From Microcebus murinus (Eukaryota > Chordata > Mammalia > Primates > Cheirogaleidae): a stretch of 64,000 nucleotides of DNA. This document shows positions 12,516-23,490 of the stretch, in pieces (the stretch's first letter is position 1; every line of letters starts with the position of its first letter). Below the pieces are notes generated by a model. That model worked only from the letters and a program-made list of their open reading frames with translations. It was not told the DNA's origin and ran no database searches. The stretch lies in the NCBI RefSeq assembly GCF_040939455.1, contig NC_134115.1, positions 23,896,727 through 23,960,726 on the forward strand, given 5' to 3'. The position numbers were made by a program, and so were the translations under genes.

Positions 12516-13880
12516 CAACAAAACCTAAAGCAAAGGACAGAAGACTAGCACCTAACGGCTCTCGGGTAAACGCTAGTTCAATATTACAAACGAAGAAGAA
12601 AATGATTTCCATCATATCACAAAAGAAGATGCTGCGTTCAGAAGAAATAATTTTCAGGTTCTCCCTAACGGGTATCGAAAACCCAGTTATGCTCACAGTT
12701 AGAGGGTAAAAACTACTTTAGGTACATCCACCGTCTGTCTCTTTCTTCCTCTCATTTGTTTGCAGTTTACAAGTGGAAAGGGTAACAAGACTTTGGCCTG
12801 GCACACTAAATCCTAGATTCAAACATCCAGGGCTGCTGCCTTTCCCACCGCCAGACGGATGGCTGTGTGAGGAGAGATTAGGAGACACTTGAGACGTTGA
12901 TGCCTGAGGCTTGCAGTACTAACCAGAATAAACATTTTTCTTTTTTCAGTAAAGCAAATATGCACGGAGCAGCTGCGCTAGGAGAGTAGTATTTTCACAG
13001 TTACTTCTAGTAATAACTGCACTTTAAAAGTGTTTCAACACTTGGACTCTAAGCACCCCTCAGTCCTTTATGTAGATTCCAATTTCGCTCAAGTTGGGTA
13101 ATTTCTTGCTTCTCTTCTTCCAAGGTCTCTCTGTTGCTTGCCCCGATAGAAAAATGATCTTTGGTTGTATGTCACTGAAGTTTAGGAAAAGGAAGTGACA
13201 GATTTGGAGTTTCTTTTAAAAACAGATAGTTTAAAAATAAATGATAGCGAACTATATTTATGGTCATCTGTTGATAGTCTATATAGATCTCTGTCTTGGA
13301 AGAGTAGCTCTGAAACCCCATTTGGAATCATGCGAAATTACGTCACCACTCACAGCATGGTGTTAGCAGCCATCTATCTTCAAGTGCATGAAGTCAACCT
13401 GCCACCCTATAAACACACTGCTGGTGAGATACACAGAGAGAAATATTTTGGAAGAGTGAAAACATTCTTAGTCAAAGTCTGGACTCATTTGCTCATTTGT
13501 AGTGACAAAACGAATGTGAAGGGACAACTCCTAAACTCCTAAGAGAGGCACAGGAAACAGCGTGAGGCGCGCTGGTCTCCGTGCCCAGCTGGACTTGAAC
13601 TCGGGCCTTGGAAATCGTAGACAAAATATGAACTTCTGTGGGCTCTGTTCTCACTTCTGTAAAACCAGGGGGTTGAGCTAAATGACAGTGAGCCTGAGAA
13701 TCCTAAAATTATTCTTGGTGATAGATGTGATTTTACTTTTGTCATACAGAAAGAAAAATAGCAATAATTATCTATAACTTCTTACCATGCTGGAACTCCC
13801 TAAGCCCCTTCCTTGCTTTATTTTTCTTTGTAGAACTTGCCACCATCACAAATACTATGGATTTTACTTTTTTTAAAAAA
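12516..13880. other. Unique intronic DNA
   Basis: Repeat-free sequence with scattered retained CpGs, for example in 12540-12690. A 115-codon frame at 13195-13542 resembles no protein family and is treated as chance. A CRE-like site lies within. Confidence 0.4.
13338..13345 (+). promoter_or_regulatory. CRE/ATF-like motif TTACGTCA
   Basis: This 8-bp match to an ATF/CREB variant site retains its CpG in otherwise CpG-poor DNA. It is only a motif match. Confidence 0.2.
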
Positions 13881-13884
13881 TTTT

Positions 13885-14030
13885 ATTATTATCTGTCCCT
13901 CTCTTCTGAAATGTAGGTTTCATTGGGGTAGAGGTCTTTGGTCATTTTTATCACTACTGTATTCCCAAATTTTGGAACAGTGACTGACACATAATAGGTG
14001 CTCAGTAAATACTTAAAGAATGAATGACTC
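13885..14030 (+). mobile_element. L2 LINE 3' end
   Basis: 'actgtattcccaaattttggaacagtgactgacacataataggtgctcagtaaat' follows the L2 3' terminal consensus order. Confidence 0.7.
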
Positions 14031-15070
14031 ATAACTGTTCATAATTTAGCATCTTGTTTTCTATAGTGAAGTATGGTAATTAAAGCTACTTCCCACATCC
14101 TTTCTAAAAAATGTTTGAGAGTAAATTTCTATTATAATTTAAAACTTGAATAATAATCAAAATCCTTTCATATTAAAAAATGCATTACTACCAACGGATA
14201 ATGGTTGATTGCTCATGCTTATGGTTTCTAGGTCCAAATTCTCATGAGATTTTTGGCTAGCTTTAATTAATTAGGGTGTCTTTCCCAAATTGTCTTTTGT
14301 GAGCAGCTGTAAATATATCAACATAGACAATAAACACTGGATGGAATTTAGATCTTTAATTCCAACCTTCCATTCAGAGAAGCTTGTGTTTGTAAACTTC
14401 CCTGGAAGGCAGCATATCCAATGATAGAGCCCAATGCATTTCTATCATTGGATGTGGCTGTTCTGTTTGTTTCTGTTTTTTAAAACATACATTTCTAAAA
14501 GGCATATTTCCCCCCTTTTTCTTCTGATCAGCCACAAGGGTCTCTCGTGTTTGTTTGCCCTAAGTGTCTCTTTTATATTATCCCAGATGTGTATGCATTT
14601 TGAAATTTGTTATAACTACATAATTAAAAAACTCAGAAATCATGGCAGCACTACCACAAATCACAGACCACTTGGCATTTAAGAAAGTATACCTTTCCCT
14701 AAATTTCTAGCACAAACTTGACTTTTGAGTAGCCAACAGGAAGTTTGCATTAGATGTCTCACATGTGCGCCCCCAGTAGTCTGAAGAAGTCACTGAAAAT
14801 TCTGAGAAGCAGGCATCTGATGAAGATGGACACATCCTATCATGGCAGCTGAGGTCTGCAGAGCAGCTTCGAAGGTGATAAAGGAGAAACCAGGTGATGG
14901 AGGAAGCACTGAGCAGGGGGAGGAACAGAAGCTCCATGCTTGGATCACAGCTGCTGACTGTTCAGTTGAGTCTGGATAAGTCTTTTTGTTTTTTTTCCTC
15001 AATGGTTGCTCAAATTGCAAAGTTACAAGTAAGCCTTTATTTCCCTAAGGGGCAAGTGTGTGAGTTAACT
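14031..15070. other. Unassigned intronic DNA
   Basis: No repeat family recognised. Overlapping frames on both strands around 14707-15160 are shadows of each other without domain features. Confidence 0.4.
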
Positions 15071-15074
15071 AGAA

Positions 15075-15250
15075 TAATGAATCTCAAGCTTCAGCATAAG
15101 AATCATGTTGGGGTCTTTGTTAAAGTGGATGTTTGTCAAATTATTGAGCCCCTCTGTTAGAGATTTTGATTCAGTAATCTGCATTTTAAATAAATTCCCT
15201 GGTGGTTCTAATGCAAGTCAGGCACCTACTACAACTTGAGGGATTCTAAA
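15075..15250 (+). mobile_element. MER5A-type hAT-Charlie element
   Basis: 'atcatgttggggtctttgttaaa' and 'agattttgattcagtaatctgcattt' match the MER5A interior in order. The ends are eroded. Confidence 0.75.
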
Positions 15251-15464
15251 TTAGGGAAGTTGATAGTCTATTTCTTATTGTGAAAGGGGGCATGTGTGAA
15301 GAAGCTGTAAATTAGATACATAGCAAACTTGATTTTTTCTTAAAGTTACTGTATCCCATCCTTGTAATTTCTAACTAATCCTTTTGCAAATTTTTTTCCC
15401 TTTCCTTTTAAACATTTAGTGATCAATTGCAGTATGTTTGCATTTTGTTTTCTCAATGTCTCTC

Positions 15465-15535
15465 AGCACTGGCTCTATGCTAGAATCATCTGAGTTACTT
15501 TTAAAAAGAAGTTCTGATTCAGTAGGGAATTTCAG
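15465..15535 (+). mobile_element. MER5-like fragment
   Basis: A short stretch ('agaatcatctgagttacttttaaa', then 'ttctgattcagtaggg') resembles the middle of MER5. It lies 220 bp from a better copy in the same orientation. Confidence 0.5.
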
Positions 15536-16700
15536 GAAGCAAAGGGGAACGTTCATGAGAGTGCTGTTGAAATGGGGATGGAAAGCAAAAAACACTAGAA
15601 TTCTATATACTGATTATAAAAACTAATAATGTGTGCTCTTTAATTTATTCATCTTCCCATGGGAACATGTGGACACCAATCAGGTTTCCCACATACCTGC
15701 CTACTTGCTATGTTCATAGTGTGAAAATTCTAATGTGTGGGCACAGTATCCTCTTGTCCTTTTTAAGATGGACCAGCAAGAAAATCCTGGCTGGTTTAAT
15801 AAAATGTGAAATGCAAAATGGGAAATGGAAGATTATTCGATGAATTATGTGTAAAGATAAATCTCTAACTTTCTTTAAGAAAGAGTAAAAATAAAGTTCT
15901 ACCACCTTACTGCCTAACTTTATTAACTAGACTAGACAACTGTTTGGTTTCCCACTGATTTCTAAAAAAAGGATCTTGGAAATATGACTTCTCCCTGCCT
16001 TCATGTTCGAATCCATTTTATATGGCATGTAAGCCTTTAGCTAGTAATGAACAGTCAATATAACCTCCAACTCCTTATAACTTCTACATTCTACTTACAA
16101 AGGAATTAGTAAGTCACAGTAGTGATTATGGCACATAAACACATTTCTTTCTCCATTCAGTTGACAAAATGAAATACTGCTTGGAAATTAGAAAATCAGG
16201 AGTTTAACATTATTGTTCTTGATATAAAGATTATATGGCTTTGGATGAATCTTTTGTGTTTATTTGTCAGCATTAGGAATGTAGATCACTAAGTAGATTT
16301 AGCTTTAAGTAAAATTAAATGTAATTTAATGAGTCATTTTTGAGTACTTTGTATGTCCTTAGTTTTGTAGTACAGCATATCTAAGGTAAAAATAATAATT
16401 TTTCTTTCCAAAGATATTCCTTATTAGATTATTAAATTATAAGAATATTAGGCATTAGGTAATTAGAATCAAAGACATATTTTCCAAACAAATTTTCACA
16501 AATTTTAAGAATGATCATTAGATTTCCAGATGTGATCTTTACAGGCTATATAAAACTATCTTTTATTTTCCCTTTTCACAGCTGAACATAAAAGAAAGGC
16601 AAATATTGTAATTTTTGAATTTGGCTTTTCGTATTTGTTATGATGGTTGATCTAACCTTTGATTATCAGGCAAGGGAAGAATCAATAGTGGTTGGAAAAA
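15536..16700. other. AT-rich intronic DNA
   Basis: Nothing recognised apart from the regulatory candidate at its right edge. Confidence 0.4.
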
Positions 16701-16702
16701 GT

Positions 16703-16719
16703 ATTTGCATTATGCAAAT
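16703..16719. promoter_or_regulatory. Perfect palindrome of two POU octamer motifs
   Basis: ATTTGCAT and ATGCAAAT are arranged head to head with one central T, giving a perfect 17-nt palindrome. ATGCAAAT is the classical octamer bound by POU-domain factors. Opposed half-sites at close spacing are known to permit POU dimers. The surrounding 16640-16900 is repeat-free. Binding is inferred from the motif only. Confidence 0.45.
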
Positions 16720-17160
16720 AGAGAAGAAACACAGGAATAGTTTGAGCAAACAATAGGATAGATATTTAAGCATTATCTTCTCTTATAAATTACTTGAACC
16801 TTTTCATGCATGTATTTAAATCAACAGCTCATCTTATAGAAAGGAATGAAAAGGTCAGCAAAAAATAAGGTTAATTAGCTTTGCAGCAGAAGTCAAGACC
16901 TTCAGATTTCCTTCAGGATCTCTTAAGCCATAGGATCTAAGAGATGATAGTAATTCCACTGTAGTATCCGTCATTTATGCCAACTTTCCCCCCAATTTCA
17001 TTATCATATCTAGTAAAAAGTGGATCACTTTTTGGACATTGCTCTTGCTTAGAGTGATGGCAACACTTCTTTTCTCTGAAGAAATTCCACTTTTCTTCAG
17101 ACCTTTCCACACCCTTCCCTTCATCTACCACCCAAGGCAGACAAAGTCCCCTCTTCTGTG
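16720..17160. other. Unassigned intronic DNA
   Basis: No repeat family was recognised and no gene was seen. Confidence 0.4.
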
Positions 17161-17164
17161 AATT

Positions 17165-17350
17165 CCTAGCACCTTATATAAAACCTCACCCTGGCATGTC
17201 ACTGTACTCTGAAATTACTGGTTGGTCATATCTCCAGCTTTCTCTAGATGATGAAATCTTTACTTTGCTCCTCTTTTCTCTCTCAGAACTAACACAGGTT
17301 TTGGCATATAATATTTGCTAAAAAAATGTGTGGTTGATCCAATGAATAAA
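17165..17350 (+). mobile_element. L2 LINE 3' fragment
   Basis: The 3' part 'cacaggttttggcatataatatttgctaaa...caatgaataaa' resembles the L2 terminus. It is diverged. Confidence 0.5.
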
Positions 17351-17945
17351 GTCATGGCAATAATTTCCATGTTGCAAATTTTAAACTCTGGTGTGATGTA
17401 CCATTGGCTTTTTCTCAAGAGTATTTCACAGCTCAGGAATTAAAGACTGAATATAAACCCAAACAGCCTCAGCTGCATAATCAATTCCTCAAAGTAGTCT
17501 GGCCATACTTGATACCAATTCTAGAATGAAGATTCAACAGTAGATAAAAGATTATTTATCCTTATGAAAAGAAATCAAGTTTAAAAAGTGTTTGGATTAA
17601 CAGTCTCCTAGACAAAGAATCTAGCTAAAGCTAGTTTAAGAAAAACATTACAAGTTTTTTTTTTTTTAATTTTAATGTTCTGATTATGGGGCACTGACAA
17701 TCGGGCAATCAATTTATTTTGAAAGCTCTGGCTGGAGTTCTCCAGGTGTGAAATGTTCATATATGTAAAAAACACAGATGTGGGACAAAATTTGAAATCA
17801 GGTACTTGGCCTATAAATATGGATTTATGCTTTGCATTTGATCAAGGCTATGAAGGAACAAGGAGATCTTGCAAAGTTCCTTAATCCAATGGCAGTTTTG
17901 ATAAACTTTGCCAAAGGTGGAGATGTTTAAAGGAAAGAGCGAAAA
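17351..17945. other. Unassigned intronic DNA
   Basis: A poly-T run lies at about 17656-17668. Nothing else was recognised. Confidence 0.4.
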
Positions 17946-18190
17946 TGGGTAGATTAGGGAAAGAAAAAAAAAGGATATAGGCCAAACAAATGCTTTCCAA
18001 GTATATGAGAAAAAATTTACAAGACTACTGAGATAATATGAATGAAAATAGAAAAAAAGAAGAGAAGATAAAAGGAATAGAATAAAAGAGGAGAAAAAAA
18101 GAATCAATGCCAATGGGGAGAGCTCTGAGATGATGGAAAAAGAGAAATGACAGGGAAAAAAGATATAAATTTTTAAGAGAATGTAAGGGA
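17946..18190 (+). repeat. A-rich purine tract, low complexity
   Basis: Runs of A and GA dominate this stretch. It generates a 128-codon minus-strand frame of Phe, Leu and Ser that is a composition artefact. Confidence 0.8.
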
Positions 18191-19515
18191 GAAACATAAG
18201 ACGATAGCAAATTAAAAGACTTATAGAGAAGAAAATTTCAGAGAATCAACAGCTAACAACCAGAGTCAAACCTCAAGAAATATCTACCAAATGTTTACTG
18301 CTTGTTAAGCACCGAAACTCAAGTGGCATCGTCCCTACCCCATAAATCAGTGTGATGTGCTAGGTTAATAAGGATTAGATAAAGCTAGATGCTAGAGAAG
18401 AGGTGCTCACATGCATTTTACATTCTGCTTCTTTTTTTAGGTTAATAGTGATTTGCAGTGACGTCCCTATTCATCAAAACACTTCCTTCCATTCTTTGGT
18501 TTATTATCTGGGTACAGTGGAACGCCAAACAATGACTTCAGCTTACAGGTTGTTCCTTGTGAAGAATAACCTGCACGATTCTGATTTATGTTGTTCCTCT
18601 TTTTGGTAACCATTTTTAAGAACTGAATATCAATACCGTCCTCTAGGGAAGCAAGTGACAGACAATGCACTACATTGTAAATGGTTTATTTTAGCAAAAT
18701 CAAAGAATTAGGCTTTATCCTTAGTGAGGTAAACACCCATCCACTGCTGTATTACCAGTTTGTGATCAGTTCCTGGGCTAATAATGGGAACTCAGTTTCT
18801 TAGCTTTTATTTGACCTACATACAGATAATTCAGAAAATAATGGAATAAAATCACTGTATAGAATAATTTTGGTCAGTATTTCCTGGAGAAAAGGTAAAT
18901 TCTACCTTCTATTTTTCTAATGTTTGTGAGATTTTGATGTCAGTGATTTGGGATCTAAAAATGCTTCATCTTGATTATTATATTAATGATGTATCAAGCA
19001 ATGGGAATTTTCAACATGCTCAATGGAAGTCAATAAATTTAGCACAATGCAATTTCTCCAAAGAAAGTCAATTTTTTAGATGGCTGAAAATGTAAAATTG
19101 AAATTGAAAGCAGGCAAAAATTCAATAATTTTACTAAGTTTATTGCTAAAATTTGGTAATTATAGTGTTCTCTGAAGAAAGTTATTTTCTTATCCCTCTA
19201 TCTATCCACCCATCGGTCTGCTTTGTTGCAAAAAGGTCTTAAGTGACTGCAGAATACATTTTTATTGAATGCATCAGTGGTGTGACATCAGAAAACAAAA
19301 GCCAGATAAGAACAGAACCAAGGCCTGTGGCAGACAAGAGCAGGAACTGGGAGACACAGGAGATAATACACAAGGAGCATGTTTATGAGAGATTGCAGGA
19401 TTGTAGCAACATTGTTTTACCAGTCCATATAATTTTATAATAACCATACAAAGAAGGCTAACTGTACTTTCATACTGTTACAGATTAGGAAACAAGGTAG
19501 GGTTCAATTTCCTTG
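18191..19515. other. Unassigned intronic DNA
   Basis: No repeat family, gene or RNA was recognised. It contains one ROR-element motif match. Confidence 0.4.
18812..18822 (-). promoter_or_regulatory. Consensus ROR response element (motif match only)
   Basis: Read on the minus strand, TATGTAGGTCA fits WAWNTRGGTCA at every position. Chance expectation over the window is one to two. Confidence 0.2.
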
Positions 19516-19519
19516 GTGC

Positions 19520-19600
19520 AGTCATTCAACAGATACTCATTGTGTCAGGTACTGTATTGAGCAATTGAGATACAACTGTGAAAAACTAGCCTTGTTACAA
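19520..19600 (-). mobile_element. L2 LINE 3' fragment
   Basis: 'cattcaacagatactcattgtgtcaggtactgt' followed by 'gagatacaactgtgaaaa' is the reverse-oriented L2 pattern. Confidence 0.6.
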
Positions 19601-20685
19601 TCCAAGATCAGGAATAAACTGTAGAAGCCTGGTTCTCTTGGTTTATCTACATAACATACTCAATAACCTTCTCAGGTGATAATGACCATGAGATTTTTCA
19701 GGAGTTTCCTATGAAAAGTTTCCTTCCCTAAGATACATTATTGAAAGCTGTGCTATTTACTACAGAGATATTGTTCATTGTTCAAACTTTTATTTGCTGC
19801 AAAGATTACTTTTTAAAGTTTTGGAAAAGGCTCCCTTTGGTGTATGTTTGGATTTTCATTTTGTCAAATTTTAAAATCTGAATTTAATTTTGTACAGCAG
19901 AATAAATCATGGCCCCCTGATTTATCCAACTAAAGGTCATGGGCTAATCCTTTTAGATTATAGTGAAGGAAAAGGAACACTTTAGTTAATTATAGAATGA
20001 GTTTGCATGATTTATCACCCCCAGATCTGTTATGGAAAACTTTCAAGGGATTCAATATACATGCGGTTATTTTTCTGGATGATACTGTTGTTGTTACAGC
20101 TGGTCTTCACCCTCTGAATCATCTTGGGCTTATGATTAGACACATAAGTGAAAAATTATTTTGAATAAATCATCTTCCCAGAGTAAAAACAAGGGTTTCA
20201 GCTCAAGCTCGGTGATTAATGCAGTGGTACAATCAAGTTTTAGTCAATGCAGGATTTAAAGACTGGAAAATGTTATGTCCATGTATTTTTTCTAGCTGGG
20301 AGGGAATGCCAGTTAGCATCCAGTTGCCCAATAACTAAGTATAGGGTTAGACACATGATGATCGTTGCCTAAATTTAACACCTTGACCTGGTTAATTAAT
20401 CTGTCAAATCACAGAATTTTACTTTTTATTTTGTTTTCATGTCTAACAGGCCCACAATAGTATAGAGTTATAAATAGTAAAGAGACTATAGGATGTGAAA
20501 GACTCTAAGGTTAGTGATCATGCTTTAGCTGGTTACCAGGCAAGATGCAAGATCAACAGAACCACAGGCATTCACAGTGTGCAGAAAAGAAAGCCAGACC
20601 CAGAAATGGCATGTTAAATGCAGCATAGCTGTTTGCAGCCAACCTTTAAAAGTGCAAATATTCTATATTGTTGCTATCTATCAGA
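19601..20685. other. Unassigned intronic DNA
   Basis: AT-rich, with no recognisable repeat family or gene. Confidence 0.4.
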
Positions 20686-20689
20686 TAAT

Positions 20690-20885
20690 AATACAGCTAG
20701 TTAAGAATCTGCTAGATTTGGTATTGCCTCATTTAATTCTTGCACCTATCCAGTGAAGTAGGACTCATTATCACACTGAACAGGTGAGGAAACAGACTCA
20801 GGGGGGTAGGTAAATGATCCCAACTAACTCAGAACGTAAGAAGGGCAGCAAGACATTTGATTTCAAAGCTCAAGGCTTTCAAAAT
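20690..20885 (-). mobile_element. MIR SINE
   Basis: 'cctcatttaattcttgcacctatccagtgaagtagg' and 'caggtgaggaaacagactcagg' are reverse-oriented MIR landmarks. Confidence 0.8.
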
Positions 20886-21540
20886 TGTTGTTTTATTTTG
20901 AAGTCAGTCTGCCTTCCACTACTACATTGCTGCAGCCATCCGCAAAAGTAATTTGGGCTCTTTGCACTAACAACTTTATATTTGTGTGGCAAAATTGCTC
21001 ATGAATGTCAATTTATTAGACTCTGTGTCTGCAATAGATGAGCAAGAATAAGAATGTCTAGGTTCTGGTCTTATCCCTCCCACTGATTGCCTGGTTAAGC
21101 TGCTGATTTTTTTTTTTTTTTGTACAGCATTGGAAAGAATGTCTTTCTCCATCGTCTGTGAAATCCTTAAGAACAGCCTTCCCCCCCTTCTCTAAGTCTC
21201 TATGTGCTGCGTTTAGCAGTTAGAAAAAAGTGGGTCTTTCGCTTTTCAAGGAGGACAATAAATAGTGCATTATTGTACCTGCCTCTCAGAGGTATTTTAA
21301 TTGATATGTAGTTAACAAAGGATGTGGTGATGTTCTTGGAAATTGCTGTGAAATGTGAATAACAACAACAACAAAAAAATGATCAGAGGCACTAGCGGCC
21401 CCAGCTTGTTGGGCATGTTTTTAATTTGCATTTATGTAACTTTCCTATTTCTGGGCATCCTTGGGAGGACACATTTAAGAAATTAAAAGGGAAAATTTAT
21501 TTTTCCAAAATGTTTCCTGACCTTCACAGCATAAAAACCA
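20886..21540. other. Unassigned intronic DNA
   Basis: It contains a poly-T run at about 21107-21121 and a short CAA repeat near 21361-21375. Part of 21060-21340 may be a very old MIR, but I could not place it. Confidence 0.35.
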
Positions 21541-21645
21541 GTGAACCCGAGCTTCCGAGACGGCAGACTGTCGGGAATTGTAAAGATGCTTCTCTCCGAG
21601 CGCGTCGCTTGGCGGGAGGGGCGCAGCCTGCCACCGACGGGAAAG
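21541..21645. promoter_or_regulatory. Small intronic CpG-dense patch
   Basis: About a dozen CpGs occur in roughly 100 bp while the flanks have almost none. No consensus start codon plus splice donor of a RORB alternative first exon was seen here. It may be an unmethylated regulatory element; that is an inference from CpG retention. Confidence 0.4.
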
Positions 21646-22046
21646 TCCAAGTCAGCATTTACTCAGAGAATTTCTTTTAAAAGTTACAGAAGCAGTGCAC
21701 AAGTATCAATATTCCCTGTACAAACTCATATCTTTGTTCTGTTCTCCTGCTCTCGTGCCGTCTCTTTTTGAATTTCCTATAAAAGCTAAATTAGGTCTCA
21801 AGGGTTCTGCACCACTAAGCAAGGATCTCTTCTAGTCCATTGTGATGGAAGTAAATGTACTCAGGAGGGAGATGTACTTGAAGGGAAGGCTAAAGAATCT
21901 CCCTTCACTGAACCCCCCTCCTGTCTCCCACACAATCTACCCACCCTGACTTTTCTAAATACTTCCTGCGTGCTCACGCGCGTGCGCACACGGAAACACT
22001 CCAACTGGCCTTCAGCAAAATTGCACGGTAGGTGTGTGTGCGATTT

Positions 22047-22073
22047 TGACTCGGGGATAGCTACCCCGAGTCA
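22047..22073. repeat. Perfect 10-bp hairpin, GC-rich
   Basis: TGACTCGGGG (22047-22056) and CCCCGAGTCA (22064-22073) are exact inverted repeats around the 7-nt centre ATAGCTA. The arms contain two CpGs each. Confidence 0.95.
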
Positions 22074-22192
22074 GCCAGCACAGCCTTTCTGTGCTTGCCC
22101 CACCAGCCCGGGGGAAGGACCTTTCGAGTTTTCAGGCCCTCGAGCTTTCTCCTTACACCCCTACAAAAATGTGTTCTCAGGAAAGGATTTGG

Positions 22193-22236
22193 TAATTTAT
22201 TTACATGCTACGTTTACTAGCATGTAAATAAAATTA
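22193..22236. repeat. 18-19-bp hairpin with 7-nt loop
   Basis: The left arm 22193-22210 and right arm 22218-22236 are complementary over their full length except for one extra T:A. The loop CGTTTAC is 7 nt. The innermost 15 bp pair perfectly. The arms are too short for a standard pre-microRNA. Confidence 0.95.
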
Positions 22237-22630
22237 AGGCTGAATTTCTCTGTCGTACGTACCTTATCATAGCATTCAAGAACCACCAGACTCCTTCCCC
22301 GTCTGATATCTGTGCCCTCACCTCACTGTGGTTCTAATGAATATCGTATTATTGGTGAATTGTAAGATGACGGGCTATGTAGACATGAACTGTAACTCTA
22401 ATGAGTTGGAGAGCGGGCATATTTTAGGGGACGGAGCTACTGGATTTTAAAATCACAAAGGACCCCTCAGTTCAAGACTTTTGGAATCACATGGACCTGA
22501 AGTGGAATCGCAGGGTGCACATCTTATACCTGTTGGTTTTGGACAGGTTACAGAGTCTATAAAAGTCTCTGTTTCCTCCAAAACTAAAACAACTGAAAAC
22601 CAATCCTGGTAACAATGTAACAAAAGTATT
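22237..22630. other. Unassigned intronic DNA
   Basis: No gene or repeat recognised. Confidence 0.4.
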
Positions 22631-22634
22631 GTCC

Positions 22635-22810
22635 TTAAGGGCATGAACCTATGGACTTTGAAAGCTGGAAGTGACCCTGGAGACAATCTTATCCCACATT
22701 TTCATTTGGAAATGAGGAGGCAGGACCCAACAGGTGACTTGTCCAGGCTCATAGTTAAGGGCAGCAAAATGCCTCCTGATTTAAATTCTAGAATTCTTTC
22801 TGCTGAATCC
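22635..22810 (-). mobile_element. MIR-like ancient SINE
   Basis: 'ggaagtgaccctggagacaatctta', then 'cattttcatttggaaatgaggagg', then 'ggtgacttgtccaggctcatag' follows a MIR-type order in reverse orientation. The precise family is uncertain. Confidence 0.55.
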
Positions 22811-23238
22811 ACAGAAGACAGTCTGTCTTTTGTGAGACAGCAAAATACCACTGTGTTGGATACTGTTTGTACTTGGGTGTGAGCCACATGTTCTCAAATT
22901 AAGACAGGTTGCTCAGGGCCAGGTGCAGCATGTGGTCACTGGTGGCACTTTTTAAATGCTCATTTAACAGAAAAGCATGTTTCCCAGTGATTTTGAATGA
23001 TCATGCTTTCATTCTAGCTGTTCGATTTGATGGTGCCATGGAGGGAAGCTTTAATATTATGCGTGACTTAAAGAAGAAGATGAACCGGTGCATTTTTGCA
23101 GACCACTCACTTAGCTTTGGCCTGGCTGAAGCCAAGGAGTAGTGTGAAGGTTGTATATCCCAGAAAAGGCCTCTGAGACAGACAAGATGGACCAAGAGGG
23201 AGAGGTCAGCTTGAAGCATCCTGCAGCCATAGGTTAGT
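22811..23238. other. Unassigned intronic DNA
   Basis: Short overlapping frames on both strands at 22702-23252 have no domain. Nothing else was recognised. Confidence 0.4.
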
Positions 23239-23239
23239 G

Positions 23240-23490
23240 ACAGGGATGGCACAGCTGTTAAAAACCTGATTTGAATCCCAGCAATTCCAGGTGCTATCCG
23301 TGTGACCTTGGAAAAATTAATTTACCTCTCTTTGCTTCATTTTTTTCCATCTGTGAAATGAAGATAAAAATAATAATTTCAAGGGTTTATTCTGATGATT
23401 GAGGTAACTCATATAAAGTACTCACTGCAATGCCTTTCATATAGTAAGTGTTCAATAAGAATTAGCTATGATGATGATTAAGATTTAGAC
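23240..23490 (+). mobile_element. MIR SINE, nearly full length
   Basis: 'gatttgaatcccagcaattccagg', 'gtgtgaccttggaaaaattaa', 'ccatctgtgaaatgaagataa' and 'agtaagtgttcaataagaattagc' occur in MIR order. Confidence 0.88.

Noticed and set aside
13195..13542. 115-codon plus-strand frame in unique DNA
   Set aside because: No motif, signal peptide, membrane segment or family resemblance; isolated frames of this length occur by chance in 64 kb.
17811..18197. 128-codon minus-strand frame rich in Phe, Leu and Ser
   Set aside because: Produced by an A-rich purine tract read in reverse.
22193..22236. A microRNA precursor
   Set aside because: The stem is only 18-19 bp with a 7-nt loop, shorter than a usual pre-microRNA stem, and the flanks do not extend the pairing.
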